Assembly: GCA_902462495.1 (NCBI GenBank)
Contig: CABQCC010000043.1
Location: forward strand, 1-13,202
Source: an uncultured Eubacterium sp.
GTDB lineage: Bacteria; Bacillota; Clostridia; Oscillospirales; Acutalibacteraceae
DNA: 13,202 nt
Direction: 5' to 3'
Under the pieces are notes generated by a model. That model was not told the DNA's origin, did not search any database, and saw only the letters and a program-made list of their open reading frames with translations. Position 1 is the first letter of the stretch. Each line of letters begins with the position of its first letter. Shown in pieces: positions 1-7,778 of this stretch. A program made the translations under genes and the position numbers.

Positions 1-116
1 TTGCCCATACCGAGTCCGCCGACAAAGCCAATCACACTGCCCTTTGGCAAAGTTTTGGCATAATCGCTCGCCACAGCAAGCGTTTCTTCATAGCTGTGAG
101 TAATAACTTCTTTCAT
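1..116 (-). CDS. tsaE: TsaE, tRNA threonylcarbamoyladenosine biosynthesis ATPase (partial, N-terminal 38 residues)
   Basis: The minus strand from 116 reads MKEVITHSYEETLAVASDYA and then a stretch ending in GFVGGLGMGK at the window edge. An N-terminal T-x-S-x-E-E-T segment followed by a beta strand and a Walker A P-loop (GGLGMGK; the family usually shows GDLGAGKT) within the first 40 residues is the layout of TsaE. TsaE is the small ATPase that works with TsaB and TsaD to make the t6A modification at position 37 of ANN-decoding tRNAs. The rest of the gene lies beyond the left edge. Its ATG shares one base with the TGA stop of fhs (TGATG), and the upstream SD is weak (only AGGT about 10 bases away), so translation is probably coupled to fhs. 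Family assignment rests on a short fragment, but the motif position fits well. Confidence 0.82.
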   Translation of the reverse strand, partial: MKEVITHSYEETLAVASDYAKTLPKGSVIGFVGGLGMG

Positions 117-1783
117 CAGAAAAGACCTACCGTATCGCCGTTTTCATCAATATCAATTCTGTATGCGGCAGGAGATTTTGAAAGTCCCGGCATAGTCATA
201 ATTGAACCTGTTTGGCAAACAATGAAGCCGGCACCGTTTGAAAGTGTTGCGCTTGAAACAGTGATTCTGAAATTCTCCGGTTTGCCGAGAAGTTTTGGAT
301 TATCAGAAAGGCTATACTGTGTTTTTGCCATACATACAGGCATTTTGTCTGCGCCCAATTTTACAAAGCCGTCAATAGCATTTTTTGCTTCTTTTGTAAA
401 ATCAACGCCGTCTGCTCCATAGATTTCCTTTGCTATGGTTTCGATTTTTTCATAAACAGGCATATCAAGGTCATAAAGGCAATGGAAATTATTTTCCTTT
501 TCGCAAGCCTCAACAACCTTTTGTGCAAGTTCAATTCCGCCCTTGCCACCCTCGGCAAAGCATTTGGTTACTGCAAAATCAGCGCCCTTTTCCTTGCAAT
601 ACTGTTCGATATAATCAATTTCTGCCTGAATATCGGCATAAAAATGATTGATTGCAACAACAACGGGAACTCCGAATTTTTTGAGGTTATCAATATGAGC
701 GCCAAGGTTTACGCTGCCCTTTTTGAGTGCTTCAAGATTTTCTTCCTTAAGGTCGTCCTTTGCAACTCCGCCGTTATACTTCATTGAACGAACTGTTGAA
801 ACCAGGACGATACAAGACGGAGTTAAACCTGCAAGACGGCACTTGATGTCCAAAAACTTTTCAGCACCGAGGTCTGAACCGAAGCCCGCTTCGGTAATGG
901 TATAATCAGCAAGTTTGAGTGCAGTCTTTGTTGCACGAACAGAGTTACAGCCGTGTGCAATGTTTGCAAACGGACCGCCGTGCATAATTGCAGGAGTGTT
1001 TTCAAGAGTTTGTACAAGGTTTGGCTTGATAGCCTCCTTGAGGAGAACGGTCATAGCGCCGTTTGCCTTGATGTCTTTGCAATAAACAGGCTGACCGTCA
1101 TATGTGTAGGCTACAAGAATTTTGCCGAGCCTTTCTCTTAAATCAAACAAATCAGAGGCAAGACAAAGAATAGCCATAACCTCGCTTGCAACTGTGATGC
1201 AAAAATGGTCCTCACGAGGGACACCGTTGAGTTTTCCGCCAAGAGAATTGATGATATTGCGAAGCGCACGGTCGTTCATATCGAGGCAACGCTTAACCTG
1301 AATTCTTCTTGGGTCAATATTGAGTTCATTACCCTGCTGAATGGAATTGTCGAGCATTGCACACATCAAGTTGTTTGCAGATGTGATTGCATGCATATCA
1401 CCTGTGAAGTGAAGATTGATGTCCTCCATAGGCACAACCTGTGAATATCCACCGCCTGCCGCACCGCCTTTGATGCCAAAGACAGGACCGAGTGACGGCT
1501 CACGAAGCGCAATGACAGCATTTTTGCCGATGTGGTGCATAGCTTCACCGAGACCGATAGAAACCGTTGTTTTGCCCTCACCTGCCGGTGTCGGGTTTAC
1601 AGCGGTAACAAGAACGAGCTTGCCGTCCTTTTTGTCTTTCAATCTATCCATAACAGAATCGGATATTTTTGCTTTATAGTGACCGTAAGGGTCTATTTCA
1701 TCAGACGAAATGCCGAGAGAGGCGGCAATTTCGTTAATGTCCTTCATTTTTGCGTTTTGAGCAATTTCAATATCTGTGAGCAT
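116..1783 (-). CDS. fhs: Formate-tetrahydrofolate ligase (10-formyl-THF synthetase)
   Basis: This 555-residue cytoplasmic enzyme joins formate to tetrahydrofolate using ATP, giving 10-formyl-THF. It serves purine and formyl-Met synthesis, and acetogenesis where that pathway exists. The length is normal for the family (about 555-560). Visible signatures are the P-loop PTPAGEGKTT at about residues 64-73, the family signature around EPSLGPVFGIKGGAAGGGY (about 95-113), the VSTVRSMKYNGG segment in the middle, and a C-terminal MPGLSKSPAA followed by IDIDENG and a terminal GLF. The ATG at 1783 is preceded by GGAGAG with a 7-base spacer, and there is a good promoter upstream. tsaE follows with a one-base overlap. 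The gene is intact. Confidence 0.97.
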   Translation of the reverse strand: MLTDIEIAQNAKMKDINEIAASLGISSDEIDPYGHYKAKISDSVMDRLKDKKDGKLVLVTAVNPTPAGEGKTTVSIGLGEAMHHIGKNAVIALREPSLGPVFGIKGGAAGGGYSQVVPMEDINLHFTGDMHAITSANNLMCAMLDNSIQQGNELNIDPRRIQVKRCLDMNDRALRNIINSLGGKLNGVPREDHFCITVASEVMAILCLASDLFDLRERLGKILVAYTYDGQPVYCKDIKANGAMTVLLKEAIKPNLVQTLENTPAIMHGGPFANIAHGCNSVRATKTALKLADYTITEAGFGSDLGAEKFLDIKCRLAGLTPSCIVLVSTVRSMKYNGGVAKDDLKEENLEALKKGSVNLGAHIDNLKKFGVPVVVAINHFYADIQAEIDYIEQYCKEKGADFAVTKCFAEGGKGGIELAQKVVEACEKENNFHCLYDLDMPVYEKIETIAKEIYGADGVDFTKEAKNAIDGFVKLGADKMPVCMAKTQYSLSDNPKLLGKPENFRITVSSATLSNGAGFIVCQTGSIMTMPGLSKSPAAYRIDIDENGDTVGLF

Positions 1784-1790
1784 AGGTTAT

Positions 1791-1844
1791 CTCTCCATAT
1801 TTATTAGTGCAATATATTATAACACATATTGCAAAACATTCCAA
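1791..1844 (-). promoter_or_regulatory. fhs promoter and RBS
   Basis: On the minus strand a -35 box TTGGAA (1844-1839; 4 of 6 to consensus) is followed after 17 bases by TATAAT (1821-1816, perfect). The -10 box is preceded by TGTGT, matching the TRTG extended -10 of Gram-positive sigma-A promoters. Transcription would begin near 1809, leaving a leader of about 26 bases with the SD GGAGAG at 1791-1796. The -10 box lies between inverted repeats GCAATAT (1809-1815) and ATATTGC (1826-1832), a possible operator. Confidence 0.75.
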
Positions 1845-1865
1845 CATAAAAATTTATTATTTATA

Positions 1866-1917
1866 TTGAAAAATAGAAGAATACATAATATAATAAATAT
1901 ATTACTGCGAAAGGAGG
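1866..1917 (+). promoter_or_regulatory. rodA promoter and RBS
   Basis: A -35 box TTGAAA (1866-1871; 5 of 6 to consensus), a 17-base spacer and a perfect TATAAT (1889-1894) form a near-consensus sigma-A promoter. The expected start is around 1901, about 22 bases before the ATG. A strong SD AAGGAGG at 1911-1917 lies 6 bases before the ATG at 1924. This promoter is back to back with the fhs promoter; the two -35 boxes are only about 21 bases apart, so the two promoters could influence each other. Confidence 0.8.
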
Positions 1918-1923
1918 ATTGCG

Positions 1924-3105
1924 ATGGCAACCACGGCAGTTGACTCAAACAGACTAAAACAAAAAAACTCAATATGGACGCTTATTAAAGGCACAGACTT
2001 TGTTACAATGCTCACGGCACTTTCGGCATCAATCTACGGACTTATGCTTGTGTACAGCGCATCGTTTTCTTCACTTTCCGGCGGACGAGTAATATCAAGT
2101 GATGTCAGGTCAATGCTCGTTTCGATTATAATCGGCTTTGTTATTTCTATTGCAGTTTCAAACATCGACTATGATGTTATTTCGAAGCTATGGCCGATTA
2201 TCGCCGCAGGCTGTGTCGGGCTGATGATTTTTACATTTTTCTTTGGCGTTGCACCCGAAGCACGACCCGATTCAAAATGTTGGATTGACCTCAAAGTTTT
2301 TTATTTCCAACCGTCGGAACTTTTGAAAGTAGGATTCATCATTTCGTTTTCCTACCATCTTGATTTGGTCAGAGATAAAATAAACAAGCTGAAAACGATT
2401 ATTCCGCTTGTTATCCACGGTGCAATCCCTGTCGGTCTTGTTCTCCTTACGGGTGACGCAGGCTCAGCACTTATTTTCCTCGTTATGTTCATCGGTATGC
2501 TGTTCCTTTCAAGGGTTAACATCGGCTACTTCATTGCAGGCTTTTGTGCAATATTCGTTGGTTTTGCGGTTGCTTGGAAAACGGGCATAATTGACGGTAT
2601 CCAAAGGCAAAGAATCGTTGCTTTGTTCTACCCCGAACAATACGCAGACGCTATGTATCAGCAAACAAACGGCAAAATCGCAATGGGCTCGGGCGGACTT
2701 TTCGGACAAGGCTTTTTGCACGGAAATATGACGCAGAGCGGTGCGGTTCCTGTTAACGAAAGTGATATGGTGCTTACCGTTGCAGGTGAAGAATTTGGAT
2801 TTGTCGGCACAATGGCTGCCTTGCTGATTTTGTTTTTCCTTGTTTTGAGAGTTATCAAAATCGCAATGAACGCAAGAGATAATGTTGGATATTTGATGTG
2901 CGGAGGCATTGCAGTTATGCTGTTTGCACAAATACTTGTAAATGTCGGCATGGAACTGTCGCTTTTGCCTTGTATCGGTATCACGCTTCCGTTGTTCTCG
3001 GCAGGCGGTTCAAGTTCGTTGTGTATTTATTTAGCGCTCGGAATTGAGTATTCGGTGTACAGATTTTCACGAACACCGAGAGAAACATTGTTCTATACAA
3101 AATAA
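1924..3105 (+). CDS. rodA: RodA, SEDS-family peptidoglycan glycosyltransferase
   Basis: This 393-residue polytopic membrane protein belongs to the SEDS family (RodA/FtsW/SpoVE), which polymerises lipid II into glycan strands together with a class B PBP. About ten hydrophobic segments are visible. Family marks are a CWIDL segment (about 119-123) with FQPSELLK (128-135), GDAGSALIF (177-185), KIAMGSGGLFGQGF (251-264), an extracellular loop ending in ESD with Asp281, followed by GEEFGF, and near the C terminus PLFSAGGSSS (356-365). Asp281 probably corresponds to the essential loop aspartate of characterised RodA proteins. The KIA-GSGGLFG-GF segment looks more like RodA than FtsW. The loop around VPVNESDMV and the FSAGG motif (usually FSYGG) are somewhat divergent, so a paralogous FtsW/SpoVE-like role remains possible. 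The gene is monocistronic, with its own promoter and terminator. Confidence 0.88.
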   Translation: MATTAVDSNRLKQKNSIWTLIKGTDFVTMLTALSASIYGLMLVYSASFSSLSGGRVISSDVRSMLVSIIIGFVISIAVSNIDYDVISKLWPIIAAGCVGLMIFTFFFGVAPEARPDSKCWIDLKVFYFQPSELLKVGFIISFSYHLDLVRDKINKLKTIIPLVIHGAIPVGLVLLTGDAGSALIFLVMFIGMLFLSRVNIGYFIAGFCAIFVGFAVAWKTGIIDGIQRQRIVALFYPEQYADAMYQQTNGKIAMGSGGLFGQGFLHGNMTQSGAVPVNESDMVLTVAGEEFGFVGTMAALLILFFLVLRVIKIAMNARDNVGYLMCGGIAVMLFAQILVNVGMELSLLPCIGITLPLFSAGGSSSLCIYLALGIEYSVYRFSRTPRETLFYTK

Positions 3106-3110
3106 AAATG

Positions 3111-3138
3111 ACTCTACGATATTTCGGTATCGTAGAGT
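3111..3138. terminator. Bidirectional terminator between rodA and cca
   Basis: A perfect 11-bp stem is formed by ACTCTACGATA (3111-3121) and TATCGTAGAGT (3128-3138). The loop TTTCGG can form a UUCG tetraloop closed by a U-G pair. On the plus strand it is followed by TTTATTTATATTT and on the minus strand by CATTTTTATTTT. It can therefore end both the rodA transcript and the convergent cca operon transcript. Confidence 0.9.
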
Positions 3139-3153
3139 TTTATTTATATTTAT

Positions 3154-3180
3154 GCGTAGGGGCGAACTGCGTTCGCCTGC
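3154..3180. repeat. Small GC-rich intergenic hairpin (possible interspersed repeat unit)
   Basis: GGCGAAC (3161-3167) and GTTCGCC (3171-3177) form a perfect 7-bp stem around the loop TGC, flanked by GCGTAGG on the left and TGCGG on the right. It lies in the cca-rodA gap, is much richer in GC than the surrounding AT-rich spacer, and has no U-tract, so it is unlikely to be a terminator itself. From memory, GTAGGGGCG-hairpin elements recur in intergenic spaces of gut Clostridia; this is unverified and only one copy is present here. Confidence 0.45.
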
Positions 3181-3227
3181 GGTATTAAGAATAGCTTTTT
3201 ACCCTCAGTCTTCATACAAGAGGAGTC

Positions 3228-4568
3228 TTAATCGGTTAATGATTTATCAATATCAGCTTGACGAATTAGTTTTTCTTTTGTATTACAATTTGGGTTGCCC
3301 GAAACGATTTTCACAAGAGCATCAAGTTCCTCTGCAATTTCGTGCCCCCGATAACCGAGCGCAATCAAATCTTTACCCGTGATTGCAAGGTCGCTCACCC
3401 TATAAGGCTCGCCCGATGCGATGACCTGTGAGGTAATCTCTCTGATTTTGTAAAGGGTGTCAATTTCTTCCTGTGCATAGGTGAGATTATGCGTTGAAAG
3501 GTCGGCGATTTTCAAATCAATATAATCAAAAATCATATCCTCGCCGAAAACACGAAGCCATTTTTTGATATTCTTATGCTTGGTTGTGATGTGGTCATCG
3601 TGATATTTTACAAGCATAGTGACCTTGTTGAAAACATCGTTGCTGACCTTTAGCCTTTTGAGAACAGTTGCGGTTATTTTTTCACCCTCAAAGCCGTGGA
3701 ATTTGAAATGGTCATTGCCGTTTTCGTCCGTTGTTTTGGTTTGCGGCTTTGCTATATCGTGAAAAAGAAGCGCAAGGCGGATATAGTCCTTGTTCGGTGC
3801 AACGGCAACGGATTTTACAATATGGGTATAAACATCATAAATGTGCCATTTGCTGACCTGCCGAAAATCAAAAGTCGGCACAAGTTCGGGAATAATCACG
3901 CCGATTACATCCCTGTATTCCAACAAAACACGCTCACAATTTTTGCCCAAAATGAGCTTGACGAGTTCAACATAAATTCGTTCAACTGCAATGTTTTTCA
4001 GAAGTTCTTTATTATCGTGCACGGCTTTTGAGGTATGTTCCTCAACATCAAAACCGAGAACGGAAGCAAAGCGAATACAACGCATAATGCGGAGCGCATC
4101 CTCCTCAAACCTTTTGTTTGGGTTGCCGACTGCACGAATAACCTTGTTTTTTATATCATCGACTCCGCCGAAGCAATCAACAAAACCGACCGTGTCGTTA
4201 TACGCAATTGCATTCATAGTGAAATCACGGCGGGCAAGGTCGAGCCTTACATCCGTTACAAAATCAACGCTGTCGGGGTGGCGATTATCGGCATACTTAC
4301 CCTCGGTACGAAATGTGGTTATCTCATACGGAATATGATTGACAAGTGCCGTGACCGTGCCGTGCTTGATGCCCGTTTCTATAAACTTTATGCCGTTATT
4401 TGCCAAAATCTGCTCCGTCTGTTCAGGTGTGGCAGATGTGGTTATGTCAATATCTTTTTCGGCAACGCCCATAAGAGCATCACGAACACAACCGCCCACA
4501 GCGTAGGCAGAGTGACCGTTTTGCTCAAACAGGGATATTAACATTTTTGCATCATTCGGCAAATTCAT
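3228..4568 (-). CDS. cca: CCA-adding tRNA nucleotidyltransferase with HD domain
   Basis: This 446-residue class II nucleotidyltransferase builds or repairs the CCA 3' end of tRNAs. The head carries GGCVRD (25-30) and the two metal-binding aspartates of EKDIDI (Asp39, Asp41). Next come RRDFTMNA (113-120) and the RFEEDALR motif (153-160), used for nucleotide selection in the neck. The C-terminal half has an HD-type phosphohydrolase signature with FHDIAK (269-274) and HDDH (323-326). The length and this domain order fit the clostridial Cca group; the HD residues look intact, suggesting phosphatase or phosphodiesterase activity. The SD AAGGAA (4575-4580) lies 6 bases before the ATG and directly after the mannosidase stop, 15 bases upstream of the start. 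cca is therefore the last gene of the pgm-nifU-mannosidase-cca operon, read into the bidirectional terminator at 3111-3138. Confidence 0.95.
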   Translation of the reverse strand: MNLPNDAKMLISLFEQNGHSAYAVGGCVRDALMGVAEKDIDITTSATPEQTEQILANNGIKFIETGIKHGTVTALVNHIPYEITTFRTEGKYADNRHPDSVDFVTDVRLDLARRDFTMNAIAYNDTVGFVDCFGGVDDIKNKVIRAVGNPNKRFEEDALRIMRCIRFASVLGFDVEEHTSKAVHDNKELLKNIAVERIYVELVKLILGKNCERVLLEYRDVIGVIIPELVPTFDFRQVSKWHIYDVYTHIVKSVAVAPNKDYIRLALLFHDIAKPQTKTTDENGNDHFKFHGFEGEKITATVLKRLKVSNDVFNKVTMLVKYHDDHITTKHKNIKKWLRVFGEDMIFDYIDLKIADLSTHNLTYAQEEIDTLYKIREITSQVIASGEPYRVSDLAITGKDLIALGYRGHEIAEELDALVKIVSGNPNCNTKEKLIRQADIDKSLTD

Positions 4569-4583
4569 ATTATGTTCCTTTTA

Positions 4584-7508
4584 TCAAATACCGATTGTAA
4601 TAATTTCAAACGGTGAATACTTGATTGTATCGGTTTCGCCGATTTCTTCTTCAAGCATATTGAGAAGTTTAACAGTTCTGTCGAGTTTGATTTCGCCTCT
4701 TGCACCGTTTTGCTCAGACAATCTGACAACAGTCATTTCGCTGTTCTCCGCTTTCTTGACCGCCTGAAGATAAAGGGGTTCAAAAGTCGGAAGTGTACAC
4801 TCAACATCAGCTTTGACAAGCGGTGCATTGTATTGAAGTGCAATCTTGTTTATATCGGCAGAAACAGCATCACCGCTATGTGGCATAATCATATAGCAAA
4901 AATCATGATTGCCCATATCGGAAGTGACATCAGGGCGGATTGTTGCACGAAGAAGCGAAAGGCTCATCTTGTTTTCGTCAAATCCGACACCGTACTTGCC
5001 CTCATTAATGAGAGAAATACCCCCGCCTGTTTCCGACATATCGCACCACTTGTGGTGGCAGACTTCAAATCTTGCCTGCTGCCAAGTGGTGTTTTTGTTG
5101 GTTTCTCTCTCGATAAAGCCTGCTGAAGTGTCGCAAAGAGCTTTTCGAGTGAGGATATTTGAAGCAAATTCAACCTTTGCAAGTCTGTGCTTTTCGTTCC
5201 ACGAAACTTGATTTTCAACTTCTATTCCCCTACTTTGGCGGAAGAAGCGAACAAGCATTGTCCACGAAGATTTTTCTGTTGACAAAACGGTTTTGAAAGT
5301 TACGCTTTCGCCGTCCTGCTCGCTGATTGCAAGAGGCTCTGTGACCTCAATTTCAATCTGTTTATCCTTGTAATTCGGAAGAATATCCCAAGCATCGTAG
5401 TTGCCCGGATTATCGGTATAAATCTTCAATTTGTTGAAGTCGCCGTCTGTCCACTCTCTGCAAAGTTCGTTGTCATAAAGTGAGGAGAATGAACCGTCAG
5501 AATTGAGACTTGCGGTATAAAACGGTGTGGTGATTGTGCCGTTTTCAAATGTAAACCAATCATCACTATGTTTTATGGCACGCAAGGTCTTTGACGAAAG
5601 TGCGGGAATTGACGGAACGAGCCAATTTCCCCTTACTCCGTGACGGGTTGCAGAGCCGTTTTTATTTGGCACAAAGGTAAGCGCATTTCTCTCAAAATTG
5701 AGGGTATTGAAATACTTTGAGCCTGTGCCGATAATTTCATCAAGTGCGGTTTCAATCTCTCTGTAATCAGCCATTGCATCCTCATAAACAGGGTGAATAT
5801 GAGAACCCGGAAGAATGTCGTGGAACTGATTTACAAGGAATTTTTTATATAGTGCGGTGAGGGTTTCACGATTGTCATCCCCACGCAAAACAGAAAGCAT
5901 TTCGGCAGTTCTGAATTTGAATTCAAGCTGTCTGTTTTTCTGTTTCAAATTACTTTTTGTGGTGAATGTGCCACGGTGCATTTCAAGGTACAATTCGCCA
6001 TCCCAAACCTCAAGATTTTTGTTGTCTTTAAGATTCTTTTCAAGGAATTCCGCACCTCCTATATGCTCGCATTTTGGCATAACAGACAATTTATCAAAGC
6101 GGTGCATAAGTTCAATCATTTCCTCTGTGCAACCCGAACCGCCGTCACCGTAGCCAAACATATTCATAGTTTGACCGCCTTGGTCTTTGTCAATATACGC
6201 TTCCCAATTCTCCTGAATTTGTGACGGAGCGTTCCAAGTTATAAAGTGGGTAGGAGGAACGCAGGCATAAACGCTGCTGCCGTCAATTCCTTTCCAAATG
6301 AAATTATTGTGCGGAAAACGGTTTGTATCATTCCAAGTTGACATTTTATTTGAAACGAAATAATCAACACCGCTCTTTTTGAGAATTTGAGGCATAATCC
6401 AACTGTTGCCAAACACATCGGGCAACCAAGCATTATTGACATATTTACCGAACATTCGCTTATATGTTTTTTGACCGTAAAGGCATTGACGGATAAGGCT
6501 TTCGGCACACGGAATATTGCAATCAGGCTCAACATACATTGCGCCGACAGGCTCAAACTGACCGTTTTTCACCTTTTGTTGAAGTTCCTTGAACACTTCC
6601 GGATAATGCTTTTCCAAAGTTTCGTACACATACGGTTGAGTATGAGTATACTTAAAATCGGGGTACTTATCCATCAAACGAAGCTGAATAAGCACAGTAC
6701 GCAAATTCTTTTGAACAGCGTGAATCCTGCGCCAGTAATACGCAATGTCAAGGTGAGAATGTGCAATAAGTGCGACATCGCCTGCACCCTTATAGGTGTC
6801 GTTTGCGTAGATAACCTCGTCAACATATTTCTTAGCTTCCGTAACACCTGTAAGCTCATCACCGTCAAAATCAATGAAGTTCATTGCATTGTTAAGTTCT
6901 CGGTTGAGAAAATCACGATAGTCCTCGTTGAACAAATCCGATTTTGCAATATCAAGCAAAAGTTCAAAATCCCAGACCAAATTCTGCACTTCGTGATTGA
7001 CGGTACAAATATATGCGCCCTCAAAGATTTGACGGCAACCACGAACAGAAAGGCTTTCGGGATTTCGCTCGTCATCAGGCTTTGAACGGTTATAGCCCAT
7101 CATTTCAAAGTGAAGCGTTTTTGTGTCGTCAACATAAGGAGAAAGGAGCATTCTCTCTCTGTTTGGGTCAACACCGCCAACATATTTGCCGTTGACCTTT
7201 ACGCAGATTTCGGCTGCGGTTTTGAGCGAGAGCCACAATTCTTTGCCTTGAAGTTCTTTTGGAATGTCAACATCAGCCTTGATAAATGCCGTGCCGTCAG
7301 GAGTGAAATACATATCGCCTTTTTGGAGCGGTCTGTAATCATCGGAATAATATTCAAACTCCATTTCGGACACCTGACGGGCATCTCTGATCATCAAATT
7401 TGTTATTTCCCACTTGGAGGAATAAATGTGCCTTTTGAGCCAACCAAAGCGTAAATCTGTCCATTCTTCAGGACGCATAGAGCGTCTGACAACTTTTATA
7501 TGTGCCAT
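4584..7508 (-). CDS. GH38 alpha-mannosidase, cytoplasmic
   Basis: This 974-residue glycoside hydrolase family 38 enzyme cleaves terminal alpha-linked mannose by a retaining, metal-dependent mechanism. The N-terminal 230 residues look like a beta-rich accessory domain. The catalytic barrel starts with ALIAHSHLDIAYYW, where His252 and Asp254 are likely zinc ligands. WLPDVFGNS holds Asp364, the expected nucleophile and third ligand. YGDGGSG (453-459), LYLEMHRGTFTT (507-518) and NQFHDILPGS (560-569; His563 is the expected fourth ligand) complete the GH38 pattern. No signal peptide or membrane segment is present, so substrates must be imported. The start is supported by AAGGAGG (7516-7522) with a 7-base spacer; this SD overlaps the stop codon of the upstream NifU-like gene. 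Linkage preference (alpha-1,2, -1,3 or -1,6) cannot be read from the sequence. The gene appears intact. Confidence 0.95.
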   Translation of the reverse strand: MAHIKVVRRSMRPEEWTDLRFGWLKRHIYSSKWEITNLMIRDARQVSEMEFEYYSDDYRPLQKGDMYFTPDGTAFIKADVDIPKELQGKELWLSLKTAAEICVKVNGKYVGGVDPNRERMLLSPYVDDTKTLHFEMMGYNRSKPDDERNPESLSVRGCRQIFEGAYICTVNHEVQNLVWDFELLLDIAKSDLFNEDYRDFLNRELNNAMNFIDFDGDELTGVTEAKKYVDEVIYANDTYKGAGDVALIAHSHLDIAYYWRRIHAVQKNLRTVLIQLRLMDKYPDFKYTHTQPYVYETLEKHYPEVFKELQQKVKNGQFEPVGAMYVEPDCNIPCAESLIRQCLYGQKTYKRMFGKYVNNAWLPDVFGNSWIMPQILKKSGVDYFVSNKMSTWNDTNRFPHNNFIWKGIDGSSVYACVPPTHFITWNAPSQIQENWEAYIDKDQGGQTMNMFGYGDGGSGCTEEMIELMHRFDKLSVMPKCEHIGGAEFLEKNLKDNKNLEVWDGELYLEMHRGTFTTKSNLKQKNRQLEFKFRTAEMLSVLRGDDNRETLTALYKKFLVNQFHDILPGSHIHPVYEDAMADYREIETALDEIIGTGSKYFNTLNFERNALTFVPNKNGSATRHGVRGNWLVPSIPALSSKTLRAIKHSDDWFTFENGTITTPFYTASLNSDGSFSSLYDNELCREWTDGDFNKLKIYTDNPGNYDAWDILPNYKDKQIEIEVTEPLAISEQDGESVTFKTVLSTEKSSWTMLVRFFRQSRGIEVENQVSWNEKHRLAKVEFASNILTRKALCDTSAGFIERETNKNTTWQQARFEVCHHKWCDMSETGGGISLINEGKYGVGFDENKMSLSLLRATIRPDVTSDMGNHDFCYMIMPHSGDAVSADINKIALQYNAPLVKADVECTLPTFEPLYLQAVKKAENSEMTVVRLSEQNGARGEIKLDRTVKLLNMLEEEIGETDTIKYSPFEIITIGI

Positions 7509-7520
7509 AGTTCAGCCTCC

Positions 7521-7763
7521 TTAAACATCCTGAAAATACGGCTTTTTTCTTATTGCCATGATATTCACATTTTTCTTGCAATCTCTTTTTATTTCGTCTT
7601 TTATCCAAGCAACGCATCTGTCGAGGATGAGGCACTTTGAACATTCGCCACGAAAAACAACAGTCAAGTCATCACCGCTGAGTGAATCGAATTCTATCCA
7701 ACCGCCGTCACCTTGAATTTTCGGTTGAATGACGGTTTCTATATATTTTTGAATCTTATCCAT
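7521..7763 (-). CDS. Small NifU-like C-terminal-domain protein (Fe-S scaffold type)
   Basis: This 80-residue protein resembles a free-standing NifU/NfuA C-terminal domain, which carries or transfers Fe-S clusters. Visible features are the helix KYIETVIQPKIQ, then GDGGWIEFDSL (18-28), a beta strand, and GECSKC with Cys41 and Cys44 as the CxxC pair. Cys50 is an additional cysteine, and the usual proline after the second cysteine is missing (CLILDRC rather than CP). The ATG at 7763 was chosen because GAGGTGG (7766-7772) precedes it; this SD includes most of the TGA of the upstream mutase gene. The longer reading from 7778 (five extra residues) overlaps the mutase and has no SD. It lies 7 bases after the mutase gene and just before the mannosidase. 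Its link to sugar metabolism is unclear. Confidence 0.83.
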   Translation of the reverse strand: MDKIQKYIETVIQPKIQGDGGWIEFDSLSGDDLTVVFRGECSKCLILDRCVAWIKDEIKRDCKKNVNIMAIRKKPYFQDV

Positions 7764-7778
7764 AGCCACCTCACGCAT
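7764..7778 (-). promoter_or_regulatory. RBS deciding the start of the NifU-like gene, overlapping the mutase stop
   Basis: On the minus strand the bases read GAGGTGG (7772-7766), then CT, then the ATG at 7763. The SD overlaps the TGA stop of the phosphohexomutase (7773-7771), a typical arrangement for translational coupling. The in-frame ATG at 7778 lies inside the mutase gene and is preceded by AT-rich sequence with no SD. Confidence 0.7.

Noticed and set aside
1784..1923. Possible folate or THF riboswitch upstream of fhs
   Set aside because: The predicted leader is only about 26 bases, too short for any known folate riboswitch, and no conserved core is seen.
3044..3382. 112-codon frame crossing the rodA end, the terminator and the cca end
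   Set aside because: It runs through a clear terminator hairpin and overlaps two real genes; no SD or domain.
4035..4541. 168-codon open frame on the plus strand opposite cca
   Set aside because: It is entirely antisense to cca with intact catalytic motifs, and its translation has no family resemblance.
6387..7085. 232-codon open frame on the plus strand opposite the mannosidase gene
   Set aside because: It is antisense to a strongly supported GH38 gene, shows no recognisable domain and has no SD; it is a shadow of codon bias.
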